A DNA stretch of 64,000 nucleotides from Rhexocercosporidium sp. MPI-PUGE-AT-0058 (lineage: Eukaryota > Ascomycota > Leotiomycetes > Helotiales), in the NCBI GenBank assembly GCA_020746875.1, contig JAGTJL010000013.1:1364001-1428000 (forward strand), in the 5' to 3' direction. Position numbers and translations under genes: made by a program. The notes beneath the pieces were generated by a model. The model searched no databases. It saw only the letters and a program-made list of their open reading frames with translations, and was not told the origin of the DNA. Shown here one piece after another: positions 11,336 to 22,723 of the stretch (position 1 is the stretch's first letter; each line of letters starts with the position of its first letter).

Positions 11336-13458
11336 ATGTCGGGCGGCGTCCGGAATCTCAGAGCCATGTTCGAGAAAGACTCGAGTCCCCCAGATCGAGG
11401 ACGTTCTCCAGGAGAATCAACAACAGGTGAGCTTCTGCACCCTGCCGCTGGCGAGACCTGACAGGACATCTGCTGAGTATTCTAGGGGGTGCTAGTACCG
11501 GAACCTCACCACGACCACTCTCGAAAGTACGAACCAATTTTGTGACGGTGGTAGGAAGTGGCGGACAGCAAGGCATAGGATTGAAGAGGGATATCAGCGG
11601 TGAACCAAGCATGCAGAAGCGGAGGGCCAGTTTCAGTATCGACGAGGACGAGAATCCAATGGCAACCCTTGAGAGGAAGACGTCGATTGCTACAGAGAGA
11701 GAGGCTAGGAAGAACAGTTCTGAGATCAAGGAGACGATACCCGAGAATGCTCTGCTGGAGTCAGATACAAAGTTGGCAAGTGGTAGTGACCAGAGAAAGG
11801 ATCATGTGAAGCCAAAGGCCAAGGTGGAGGAGAAGAAGGCTACAACTACGGGGGCAAATGGGCACGCGAATGGAAGCAAACCCGTCGCTAAGCCTGTTGA
11901 GAAGAGCAAGCCGGTGGAGAAGAAGCCACTGTCAAAGCCACCTCCTATATCTACCGCAAAGACAGCTACAGCCCCAAAGGTGTCTCCGAAGAAGACGAAA
12001 GAGCCACTACCAAAAACTCCAACCACACCTGGTATGAGCCGAGCGAAGGAGTTACCTGCAAAGATCCCAGATAAGAAGCCGGAGAAGCAGGTGGAGAAGA
12101 AGTCAAGCAGAGCGTCTTTGGCCCCGAGCCATACCTCGAAGCCTGCAAGCAAACCCGCTACAACAGCAGTGCAAGGTGCAGCGGCAAAGACTAGAATTCC
12201 TGCATCGCCTCCACAGACTGGATTCCACAAGCCGAGACCCAAATCCCCAACGAAACCAGTCAAGCTTCCAGCCTCCTTGACCGCACATACCGCTTCCTCT
12301 GGATCAAAGACAGCTACAGGAGCTGTACCACCTCCAAGACAATCTCTTAGCCGCGCATCTGGAAATGTGCAAACCAATAATTCTCTACAAGCACACCATG
12401 CCAACACCCGCTCTCCAAGCCGCGCAAGTACAACAACCACTAAGTCAACATTGACTCGCAAGCCTTCAACCCTGAAGAGCGGAGGCAGCAGACCTTCTCT
12501 TGGCCCCCCACCCGGAACCTTGAAGAAGCAGCCTTCACGACAGAGTCTGCCTTCGAGTGCGCCAGCAGACGAATCGTTCCTCGCTAGAATGATGCGTCCA
12601 ACGACATCTTCGGCATCAAAGACGGCAGAGAAGCCAACAACACCACCGAAGAGATCGCAGTCAGTGAAGCGACCAGTTACGAGAGATGGACCACCAAAGC
12701 ATACAACTTCTCTAGGCAGTCCTGCTACTCGCAAGAACAAGGATGTATCGCCAGCGAGACACGCGCCTAGACCAGTTTCGAAGGTCGCTGCGAAGGTAGA
12801 GCAAAAAGTCGTCACCAAACTTGCTCCAGCCAAGAAGGAAGCAAAGCCAGAGGTCAAGGAAGCTGCAGTTGAGAAGGCGGTCGTTCCAGTTGAGACACCA
12901 GTGGTTGAAGATGCCGAGCCTGACGTGGAGAAGCCAATTGAACCTGAGCTTGCTCACGCGGAGGAAGAAACTGCTAAGCCTGTGGAAGAAGTCATCCCCG
13001 AGACTGTTGTGGAGGATCCAGTTGTTGAGGAGAAGACTGCCGTCGTCGAAGAGAATCCAGCCCCTGTTGAGGAAGAGAAGGCTGAGCCCGAACCAATCAA
13101 AGAGGAGGCAGCGCCTGAGCCAGCTGTGATTGAGAAGGAAGATACCCCAGCTGCAGAGGAGCCAAAAGCCGTGGTAGAAGAGCCAGTCGTACCAGTTGTT
13201 CAAGAGCCAGAGCCAGAGACTGTGGAGCAGTCAGCCGAGCCCGAAATCCCATCACCAGAGGTCGAGACCGAGACCGAGGAGCCAGCCAAGGTTGAGGAGC
13301 CAGCTAAGACCGAAGTACCAGCTCCCGCCTCGCCCCTCCCATCACCAAAACAGGTTAAGCCCACCCCAGTTGAGGACCCAGCAGACATTGCAGCAAGAGA
13401 GGAGATGGCCCGAATGAACGCCGAGTTCATGAAGGCGGCTGGCATTGTATCAAAGTAG
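11336..13458 (+). CDS. Low-complexity Lys/Pro/Ala/Glu-rich protein with NLRAMFE N-terminus
   Basis: Two exons, 11336-11426 and 11486-13458, with a 59-nt intron (GTGAGC, GCTGAG, TAG) give 687 residues. The start MSGGVRNLRAMFEKDSSP and the SPRPLSKVRTNFV stretch just after the intron are short ordered motifs that recur in uncharacterised Pezizomycotina proteins. The middle is basic and rich in Lys, Pro, Ser and Thr (about residues 100-460). The last third is acidic, with many VEEP/EKPVE-like repeats, and ends in a predicted helix (DPADIAAREEMARMNAEFMK). This charge layout suggests a disordered scaffold or cytoskeleton-associated protein, which is inference only. The long opposite-strand frame at 11802-12857 is a shadow of its composition. 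Confidence 0.85.
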
Positions 13459-14042
13459 ATTGTGTGTACTAGTGACTCGGGAGAGTTGAGGGGAGTGATG
13501 GGGAAATAGACAGATGTGGAAAGAAAGAGCGAAAGAGAATTTGTATTAGCATATTTGATAGGGAGTGAGTGAGGTAGCTTGTGAGTGGATTGTAGCCGAG
13601 TAGAGAAATATTAGTGATATCCAAGCCGCGCCTCTCAATTGATTCCCTCCGTCGTGTCCCGCTTGGTGGTGATGTCAAATGATGTAATGTTTACGGCTTC
13701 GTTTGCATGTGGGTCCCCGCCCCTCGCTTACACTCCTCTCCTCTCAATAAACAAAAACAACAAAAACAAGAATGAAAAGCTGTAATAAGCAAAAAAGGAA
13801 AAGAAAAAAGAAAGATTCACGCTCAGCCCAGAGCGTCAACAACTCTCACATCTCTCTCTTTCACACACACTCCCCCTCGCCTAACTTAATAGAAGAAAGG
13901 ACATAGAGGAAAAGGGAGGGGGAGGAGGGAAGGGTCCTTACGAAACCAAAGACCCCCAAATAACCTCACACAAATCCAAGCCCCATTAATTGAACAAAGG
14001 GGGTCGGGGGTCTGAAGTCGCGCTTCCTCTCTCGAGGCTTTC

Positions 14043-14067
14043 GGGGGGGGGGGGGGGGGGGGGGGGG
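14043..14067. repeat. Homopolymer of 25 G
   Basis: Twenty-five uninterrupted G residues follow TTTC. A run this long can form stacked G-quadruplex structures and is hard to sequence, so its exact length may be an assembly estimate. Confidence 0.9.
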
Positions 14068-14651
14068 TTCGGCTGGGGACTTATCGCTGATGTAATTTAT
14101 ACTTGGCCGTTCCATTGCGTGGTTGGGTTGGGGTCCTTTATGTTTTTTTTTTTGGAGGGGTGGCAGGTAGTGGGGGTGGTTGTTTTGGTTTATATAAAGG
14201 TGAGTTTGTGTAGTGTTTTCAGCCAGGGTGAGGCTGAGAGGTTCAAGAAAACAAAACGGTCGTGTGCGCTTCACGTCCAGCCACATTGAGTATATTATGA
14301 ATGAGAATAAATCTACGGCTAACCTTTGATACAAGGAAAGAAGCAATATATCTGAAAGTAAAGAAAGCCAAAAAATTTAAGGAGAAAAAGAATTGTCAAG
14401 CCCAGGCTAAGACGAGCCGTCAAGAACCCTCCTTCACCTCACTTCACATCGTATCAAGGAGTAAGGAAACGGGGGACTCACAGTGTCGTGAGAATTTTCG
14501 CAGACACACAAGGGTTTACGAACGCGCATGTGACCCAGCAGGAGACATTTGTCTCGCTGCCGCGCCACCGCTGGCCGAAGGTAGCAGATGTAATTATGTA
14601 TGGCTGGGTGGTAAATGCAGTAGATGTCCTCAATGGTGCGGTGCAGTTGGG

Positions 14652-14670
14652 GTGAGTGAGTGAGTGAGTG
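14652..14670. repeat. GAGT tetranucleotide microsatellite
   Basis: About four and a half GTGA units. Confidence 0.75.
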
Positions 14671-16598
14671 TGATGGTGCATGAAAGAGGGGGGAGAGATT
14701 CAAACGAGAATCTAGGTGGTGTGGTGCTGTTGGGTGTTTGTTAGTGACAATGATGAGAATGTGTTTGGCTAGCTGGGCTCTGAGCCTGACTTTTAGTGGG
14801 TTCGAAAGAGGTGTTTTTGTTTATGTGCTCGCTTCGCTTAGGTGCTTTGGGGAGAGTGGTGACTCGGACGTCTTCGGCTGGTGATAGTTGAGAGTGGTGG
14901 GATTATGAAGGAGCACAAGTCTGGTGGGATCTCACCGGGAGGGAACCTTTGCGATAGTAGAAAGCGCTGAAGTTCATATTCTTGTGAAGTCCAATTGTCC
15001 ATGGTTATGTCTTCGAAATGATGTTCGCAATGATGTTCGCAATGAATAGAAAAAGTTCATTTATTAATGTGCAGATAAGAGTGGAGTGGACTTTTGCTTA
15101 TCTCAGACCCGAATTGCGAGAGGCAGAACCCGGTACAATCCCATTCAATATATGAGCCTTATATAGGTAGGAAAATGGAAGAAAATGAGGAAAAGGGGTG
15201 ATTATAGACCATTCTTGTTTGAACTGTCTTTTTTTGGTTTTTTCTCTTGAGGCCTTCAGTCAGCGAGTTTTGTGAAATGAATTCTTGGCGTCTGGCCACG
15301 AGCTTTGGACACATGTACTTTCTCCTGAGCGCAGTTGAACAAAATTCAATGTGGAGGTCCTATATTATCCATATTTTGGGAAGAAACATAATAGAAATTA
15401 TAATCATGAGATTCTCAATGAAATTGGTCCCGAGGTATTGATTCAGCAACGCGAAAGCTTCCTCTATTCAAGCTCTAGCAGCCGAGGAGTGATCAGAATT
15501 GAAAGAAATCATCGTAGAGCAGATTTGCATGACTGCGTGTTTCAGTCAGCTGGGCAAATTGAAAGCTCTAATACTGAAAGCTGCGAAGCTTTGAGAAGTA
15601 ACTTTTTGGTACGGGGAGGGCATTGCAGGGGGGATTGTGAGAAGCATAGATAGGATGAGAGCTTTAAATTCCGCAAATCGTTAGACAGCAAGCTCAAGGA
15701 CAACCTACTAGTGTCTCTTACTTCAGCTGTGGTCCAAACTTGCTAGCAACAGACCCTATGAAATCTAACCAGGAAATCACACCACCCACACGGCTCCAAA
15801 GTGGTGGAGACTACCCTGCTCTATCGGAAGGAGGTATGCAGAATAAAATCTGATTACGGCTTGAAGCCTTTATCCTCCTGGGCTTCAATTGATAACTTGG
15901 CTAATAAGTGTCTAAAAGTGGAGCTCCGAAGCCTTCTCCCGAGCAGTCAAGAGGTTGTGGACCTGAATTTCTCAACATCGTATTTTCAAAATCCTTAAAC
16001 GATTGGTACTCATTCTCTCCATCGGAGAAATGGGTAGCCGATTTTATCAGCGAGAACACTAAATTCGAACTTAAATAATACTTTATTTCTCGACTCTACA
16101 GACTTCACGAGTTATAAATAAAACAGCGGCATGTCTAAAAATAGCTAAAGTGCGTTCTTATCTAACTTATATTAACAATAAATACTCCAGCTTAGAGGAA
16201 ATCGCAGGTTCTTCTGATTTCACAAGGCTATCAATATCGGCCACCCATTCCTCCGATAGAGAGCTCATTGCCAAAGCACTAGAATGGCAAGTCAATCCCG
16301 AGCAGCTAGATAAGAGATAAAGAAGAAGGTTGTGCTGTTTGGGCTACCGAGCGTCAGCTTTCGGACATCGAGTCAGGTTCCCCCACTAGTTATCACGTGA
16401 AGCGCAGATGTCATACGATTGGAACAGATCTCAGCTCTCTATCTCTCATTCCCTTCATACCTTCTATCTATATATATGATTCCGTTCTAAATATCTGTAC
16501 CACGGTTATATACCTCACCCGCGCAACCGTTTCTTGAGATTTCGTCCTACCACTTCCGTGCACTACAACCAGCCGGTCAAGTCAGACAACCGAATTTG

Positions 16599-17377
16599 AT
16601 GTCTTTCCTCGAGGAACCACTCCCTCGGATCGCCTGCTTCCATGGCGGCGGCAGCACCGCCTCAATCTTCAACGTGCAGAGCGAACAACTAATCAAACTC
16701 CTCTCCAACACCTTCTCATTCGTTTTCTTCGACGCTCCATTCGAGCGTGATGCCGGACCCGGCGTCCTGCCTATCTTCACCTACGAGAAGTACGGGCCTT
16801 ATCGGGCCTGGTTCGCGAGATCCAAGGAGGGTATAGAACGCGGTGATGGGAGGGATGAGGATGGGAAGGGCGAGGGAGGTGTCGAGAGAGCGCTGAGGTT
16901 GATTGCGGAAGAAGGGGGTGAGGGCGAGTGGGTAGGTGTTATGGGGTTTAGTCAGGGGACGAGGGTTGTGGGTGGGATTCTACTGGATCAGCAGAGGAGG
17001 AAGAAGATGGGTTTGCCGAGGGCGGAGGGCGATCTTGATTTTAAGTTTGGGATTTTGTGTATGGGTGCTTCGGCACCGATGGTGTCGGATGTTGTGCATG
17101 GTACGTTTCTCCACGTGATGGAGAGCATGAGTTGGCTGACGATGTTGTAGCTTCGCTGTCGGAGGATCTGATTACGATTCCGACGCTTCATCTTCATGGG
17201 ACGAAGGATCTCAATTATGAGAATGGGAAGAAGCAGTTGGAGGCTTATTACGATCAGAGCACGGCGACTGTTTGGGATATTGCGTATCACCACGCTATGC
17301 CTTGGTATCGGGCTGATGTTTTGAAGTTTGTGGAGATGATTCGGAAGTTGTATGCTGATACAAAGGGGAATGTATGA
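16599..17377 (+). CDS. FSH-type serine hydrolase
   Basis: Exons 16599-17100 and 17151-17377 with a 50-nt intron (GTACGT, GGCTGAC, TAG) give 242 residues. The fold is alpha/beta hydrolase of the FSH1/LovG group: oxyanion-loop FHGGGSTASIF near residue 15, FFDAPFE near 44, the nucleophile elbow GFSQGT with Ser118, an acid in HLHGTKDLNYE, and the C-terminal histidine in YHHAMPW. Members cleave small esters or thioesters, and some release polyketides from their synthases. The tail after GTKD is normal, so the enzyme looks intact. It stands convergent to an FAD monooxygenase, with 204 bases between stops, which hints at a shared small-molecule route. Confidence 0.9.
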
Positions 17378-17581
17378 TTGGGGTGATTTACATAGCGTTT
17401 GGACCACTTTGAGGCGTTGATAGATAGAAATATGGAAGACAGTAAATTTGGGTTTTGGCAACAATGAGAAGGATTTGGTAGGTAGAATTTAAGTATTAGA
17501 ACTCTTTCTGAGAAGAACTTCTTTGTCGACATCGATAGATTTTACTACCGGATGAATTGCTATGAAGGAGGATATCACCAC

Positions 17582-18940
17582 TCAACTTCCGTTCTTCAGA
17601 TCCGATATCTTCTTTCCTGCTAGCTTGATTGTGGGATGGTCCATTAGCTTGTTCCAATCATGACCTATTCTCATTGCTGTGAGGGATAGTTCTACCTCCT
17701 GCACACCCCGCTCGATCATCTCCTCTTCATATTCGCTAATGACGGCAGAAATGCTTCCTTCCCCGGACGAAGAAAGCTTCTTGAGGTGTCCCACCAGATT
17801 AGCTGCATCGCGTATGCTCTGACCAAGTCCCTGGCCACGAACTGAATAGTGTTAGTTTCGTATTGCAACTAGTAGGGAGATGAGGGATGTGTACATGGAG
17901 GCATAGGGTGAGCAGCATCGCCAGCCAGTGTTACCTTTCCCCCATGATTGTCCCAAGGCACCGGGATCCAATAGTACAGTTTATCAGTGAAGACTTTCGT
18001 GGAGTCAGGAAGATCTGTGAAAGAACTTCTGAACGGCTCTGCCATGCCCTCGCACCTGCGCCTCACATTTTGCAAGAGAGCTGCGTTGTCCAAGCCCAGA
18101 GGTGAGTCGCCAAGAGCCGAATTCGCAATGTTGAATTCCCAGGTTGTCGGATCATCCGGGTCAGGCACATTTGAGACTGTGCAAATTCAGTGTTGTCCTT
18201 GAAGGTGGACTGTGAACATACTGGCGACCATATTGCACATTCCATCTGGGTGATACCCAATGCAAGCCTCCCAATCACCACTTCTTACTCGCAATGCCGT
18301 CTCGGCATCATCATACCTCGCAATGGCAGTTGTGAAGTTCTCATGGCAAGGTATTACCTTTGCCTTTTCAACACCTAGTAACTTCTCTCTTACAACGGAC
18401 CTCACTCCATCGGCTCCAATCAATAAATCGCCTTGTAAATTTGACCCATCAGCAAAATAAGCTGTGACTTTATCTTCATCATAAGAAATTTCCGAAAGGC
18501 TTTTCCCGTAATTGACTTCAATGCCCTCGCTACAAAGCTTTCTCATCCGTCGACGTGAGATGTTGATTGTATCCGTCCTAGGAACGCGGTGAATGATTTC
18601 GCCAGTCATGGAGTTATACCATGGTGTGTACTCCAGGTCCTTCCAAATGTGGTTCGGATCGGTGTAAGCCTCTCGGAGACGTAGATATAAGTCGGGTGTT
18701 AGGAGTTTCCTGAGATCTGAACTGGCTGAATGGAGATTTAATGTCCATTCTCGTTTGCGGATGTCGGGAGCTGATTCTTCGTCGAAGATGGTGTATTTGA
18801 TGTCGGCCTTTCTAGATGTCAATCCTTGTAATTTTCTGCCTCAAGGGATTAAGAAAGTAACTTGCTGCTTTGAGACCCTGTGCAATGAGTACACCTGTGA
18901 TGCCAGCGCCGATGATGATGACATGCAAAGGTTCCGACAT
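17582..18940 (-). CDS. FAD-dependent monooxygenase (aromatic hydroxylase type)
   Basis: Four minus-strand exons, 18940-18862, about 18824-18222, 18176-17895 and 17841-17582, give about 407 residues. The Rossmann motif IIIGAGITGVLIAQGL is at residue 8, the DG motif LLIGADGVRSVVREKLL is in the middle, and the second FAD motif GDAAHPMPPFRGQG spans the third intron. These are the class A flavoprotein hydroxylase motifs, as in salicylate hydroxylase-like enzymes; the substrate is unknown. Introns 2 (45 nt) and 3 (53 nt) are clean. Intron 1 is odd: the best-looking TAG acceptor at 18812 shifts the frame by one, and only a 37-nt intron (18861-18825) keeps it. Either that short intron is real or the start has a one-base error. 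Confidence 0.85.
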
Positions 18941-20481
18941 GACTTGCCGCGGATGGGAAACAAATGCTGCACTTTCATGAACGGCATTGTTGAGATTTTA
19001 TATCGGAATCCCATGTTGAAAATGGATTACAACCATAATCCGGAAGATATAAAATATGAGGCGTTACAAGATCTGACCCACCCGATTGGATGTTCGATGC
19101 GAGCACATAGGAGCGAGGCGACTCGCCAAGCACTGCATCTCGCATATAAATCCTTCTCTTACCACAACATGGCCGTCTTTCCTTGAAAAAAGAACGGAGC
19201 GAACTTCTCGTCATGTGTACTTTCGGGAAGCCTGCCTTGTGAAGACGCGACATGGGGCGGGAGTAATACAGTAAGCAATCAGCGAGAGTGGGAAGGTAAG
19301 ATCATAGGACAGTTAGCTTATTCGTTACAAATTGACAGCCCAAACAGCCCAAAGCTCTCACTAAAGAAATGGACAATTGCTTGAGTGTATGAGATGAGCA
19401 TGAAGCAACGACCACATACTACTGCACCACACGATATTGTTTTTGCACTTCAACTCCCGTGGTGACATTTCCTGCCTGCAGCACGGCATTGGCATCAAGC
19501 CCACCAAGACTCTCGCGCTTGGGTGCTCCTGAAGGAAGAGTCGCGCCACTTGACAGCCAGGCTCTTGTGAAATGGTGTAGGGAATCCAGTCAAAACAGTC
19601 ATATGTCAGTCAAGTGCTCACTCTCGTCTTGTTATCGAACACGATGTTGATACTGTAACAACCAATGTTGAAAGCGAGAAAGAAATGGAAAGAAAAGACC
19701 CAGACTGCCCGCCATGGACTCTCGACGTCAAATGACATCCCCCGCCTCGTCCACATGGTCTTCACGCCAATCGCCCTTCTCCTCCTTGATTGGTGGAAAC
19801 AAGCCCCTGCCTCTCTTACCTAACCAGCAGCACCAACCAGATATGGGATGGCCTGTTTCTTTGTGCAACATATTATGCAAACGGCGCCAAGCCTGCGCAA
19901 GTTACTGAGTTATGGGCGAATTATGCTTTTGGGATATCGTGGCGGAGGGCTTGGGAGGGAGGTAGGGGAGCAGGGGAGGTAGGCTGGTTGGTAGCGAGGG
20001 TAGTCCGTCCTCTGGTATTTCTTTCTATTGCCGAAGCTTCGCGCGAACAAACCATGAAGAGCTTCCCATCGCCAATCCCCCCCATTCCCGGGGCTGAAGC
20101 CCAGTTCTACCTGTGCTTGTGCCTGCTGCTGCTACACTCGGTGCCGAATCCAATCCATTGTGCTGCTTAGGTCTTTGGAGGTCTGATCTATCGGGCTATT
20201 GCAGCTTTTGCCGCTTCCCCTTCCCCTTCCTTCAACGCCGACTGTACCTACAGTACAGTTACATATTTTAGCGTTTACCGGTTGCGCGGATCAATCCAAG
20301 TGAGTGAGTGCCCAGTCCTGTCACCTCAGCTCTTACATCCAGACATCCATCCAGCCCTTCACCAGTCTATGCGAAACCTCATCCTGTAGCACCACCTTAT
20401 ACATGTCATACGGGACCAGTTCGATATGACGGGAATACTTGCTGATCCGAGGATGGCGGCAGGTAGCCGGTAGTTGTTCGG
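18941..20481. other. Intergenic region, 1.5 kb
   Basis: This lies between the divergent FAD monooxygenase and MFS transporter genes and so should hold both promoters. Short open frames exist on both strands but none has a motif, a good codon pattern or plausible splice partners. Confidence 0.5.
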
Positions 20482-22363
20482 ATGGCCGCTTCGTCGACGA
20501 CCGAAGTCGAGTCGAGACACGACGATGAGGGTACAAGTGGCCACGAAGAGCAGCACAAAGCACCAGTTTCCAAGACACATCACAAGCCGTCCGACCTCGA
20601 GGAGGAGACCCTAGCCGCGTATGAAGGTCACAATGCAGATGCCCCCTCCAATGTGCCGGATGTGCGCGCAGAGGTGAAGCAAAAGAAACAGGCGGCAACA
20701 ACACACCGCAAATCTTCATTGCGTACCGAAAGGAGTCGAGAGAATAGGAATGTCGATAGCACAAATCATGATGGTGAGAAGGCCAAAAGGAGTCGAGAGA
20801 ATAGGAATGTCGATAGCACAAATCATGATGGTGAGAAGGCCAAAAGGAAGACGTCAGGAGCAGGACGTGATCCCAATATCGTGTGGTGGGACGGACCCAA
20901 TGATCCTCTGAACCCAATGAACTTCGGCCGCTGGTTGAAGATCTGGAATGTTACCTTGATATCTGCCATCTGTTTCGTCACCCCTCTTGCTTCGTCAATG
21001 TTTGCGCCGGGTGTACCAGAGCTGATGGTCGAATTCGAGAGCGACGATGTCCTCTTAGCCAGTTTCGTTGTCTCGGTCTACGTCCTGGGATTTGCTGTCG
21101 GGCCTTTGTTTTTTGCTCCTCTGAGTGAGGTATACGGTCGGTTGCCTATTTACCATGCTTGCAATTTCGCATTTCTAGCTTTCAACATCGCTTGTGCCCT
21201 TGCTACGAGTCTGCCGATGCTCATTGGATTTCGCTTTATGGCTGGTGTGTTTGGAAGTGCTCCCTTAACCAATGGAGGAGGAACTATATCGGATTTGGTC
21301 ACTGCGGATAAGAGAGGAAGAGCCATGTCGGGATTCGTGATGGGTCCAATTATAGGTCCTATAAGTAAGTCATCAAATATCATTCGAGATTTGTGGCATG
21401 TCCTAATCAAGCCCCTCAGTTGGACCGGTAGCAGGAGGGTACTTGAGTCAAGCAAAAGGCTGGCGATGGGTCTTTTGGGTCCTCAGCATACTCAGTGGTG
21501 TCTTTGGAATTCTCAGCTTGATCATCCTTCGAGAGACATACGCTGCAACAATCCTACGCAAAAAGACTAACAGGCTTCGAAAATCAACCGGCAATATGTT
21601 ATTACGTTCTAGGTTGGATGCTGGACTATCTCCCAAGGATTTTTTTATTCGATCCATTATTCGCCCCACAAAGATGCTCGCTTTCTCTCCCGTTGTACTC
21701 ATCACTGCTGTATATGTTGGTGTAGTTTACGGGTACCTTTACTTACTCTTCACAACATTTACACCTGTTTTTGAGGAGGTTTATGGATTTTCAACCGGCT
21801 CCGTTGGCCTCACCTTCATGGGATTGGGAATAGGATCTGTTATCGGAGTCGCTTTCTTTGCTTGGTCAACAGATCGAATGTTCAAAAGACGAATAGCTGC
21901 TCAAGAAGCTGCCGCTGCTTCTGGTGACGAGGGTGCTGGAGGGCAAGTCACACCCCCAGAACCGGAAATACGTCTACAGATGGTCATTCCCACCTATGCC
22001 CTTATACCTGTTGGGCTCTTCATCTACGGCTGGACGACACATTACCATGTCCATTGGATGGTGCCTATTCTAGCTACTGTGCTCATCGGCATTGGAAATA
22101 TGGCCGTGTTCATGGGAATCTCATTGTACCTTATTGATGCATTCGGCATGTTTGCCGCCTCAGCTCTGGCAGCGAATACGGTCATTCGTAGCATCATGGG
22201 CGCCGTATTACCCCTCGCCGGACAGACGATGTACAACAGGCTCGGCCTTGGATGGGGGAACAGTCTGCTTGCTTTTGTGGCTCTCGCATTGATACCTGTA
22301 GCTTGGGCTTTGATGAAGTACGGAGCGCAGCTGCGGAAAAAGTTTGTGATTAAAAATTTATGA
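20482..22363 (+). CDS. MFS drug:H+ antiporter-type transporter
   Basis: Exons 20482-21364 and 21420-22363, with a 55-nt intron (GTAAGT, CTAAT, CAG), give 608 residues. After a hydrophilic N-terminal tail of about 140 residues, the sequence carries the WWDGPNDPLNPMNFGRWLK lead-in and twelve likely transmembrane segments of the DHA1 multidrug group. The motif A loop is APLSEVYGRLPIY, and motif C-like glycines lie around GPIIGPIIGPVAGG, formed across the intron. Such carriers export toxic or secondary compounds across the plasma membrane. The N-terminal tail contains two identical 19-residue units from a perfect 57-bp tandem duplication (20731-20844). Neighbouring hydrolase and monooxygenase genes suggest a linked metabolic role, by inference. 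Confidence 0.92.
20731..20844 (+). repeat. Perfect 57-bp tandem duplication inside the MFS gene
   Basis: Two identical copies, 20731-20787 and 20788-20844, lie in frame and encode a repeated 19-residue charged unit (RSRENRNVDSTNHDGEKAK). Identity of both copies at every base points to a recent duplication or ongoing length variation. Confidence 0.95.
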
Positions 22364-22723
22364 GAGCGGGTTTGATCTTCTGCGAGTCTTGGACATTCTG
22401 GACATGTATCTGGGTTCGGCTCTGGTCTGTTTGTATATAATAGCATATTAGTTGATACTAATTCAAATATCTAACTTCACAGTTGAGTCTCTGGTTGTGA
22501 TTTCTTGTTTTGTGCTCGGCGGCAACTGCAAGCCCAGACCTCCTGGATGCCATGTCATCTTTCAAGGAAGGCGCTACGCAGCGGCATGTTATGTACACTC
22601 TCGGCCACATATTTTCCTTTAAATAGCCAATAACATTCGTTATTCCGACACTCCCTACCCAACGCTCGTTATCCTGCTCAGCGTGTATCACTTTACATCT
22701 GCCCTCATCAGTCTTATATCGAA
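22364..22723. other. Short intergenic spacer
   Basis: This 360-bp stretch joins the 3' end of the MFS gene to the start of the next gene on the same strand. No feature is seen beyond an AT-rich 3' flank. Confidence 0.5.

Larger units (their letters stand above)
13459..16598. other. Intergenic region, 3.1 kb, partly AT-rich
   Basis: No gene is supported. It contains an unusual run of 25 G at 14043-14067, a GAGT array at 14652-14670, and an AT-rich half from about 15050 to 16180 in which coding-like fragments are broken by stops. The final 120 bases, with short pyrimidine tracts, are the likely promoter and leader of the serine hydrolase gene. Confidence 0.5.

Noticed and set aside
11802..12857. 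Minus-strand frame of 351 codons
   Set aside because: It lies entirely opposite the spliced Lys/Pro-rich gene and its Phe/Leu/Gly-rich content is the mirror of that composition.
16000..16330. Coding-like fragment upstream of the serine hydrolase
   Set aside because: A segment around 16190-16310 reads well for about 45 codons but is bounded by stops, has no recognised motif and cannot be joined to another exon.
20333..20917. Minus-strand frame of 194 codons
   Set aside because: It overlaps the MFS start region and mirrors the 57-bp duplication in the opposite strand; no family motif.
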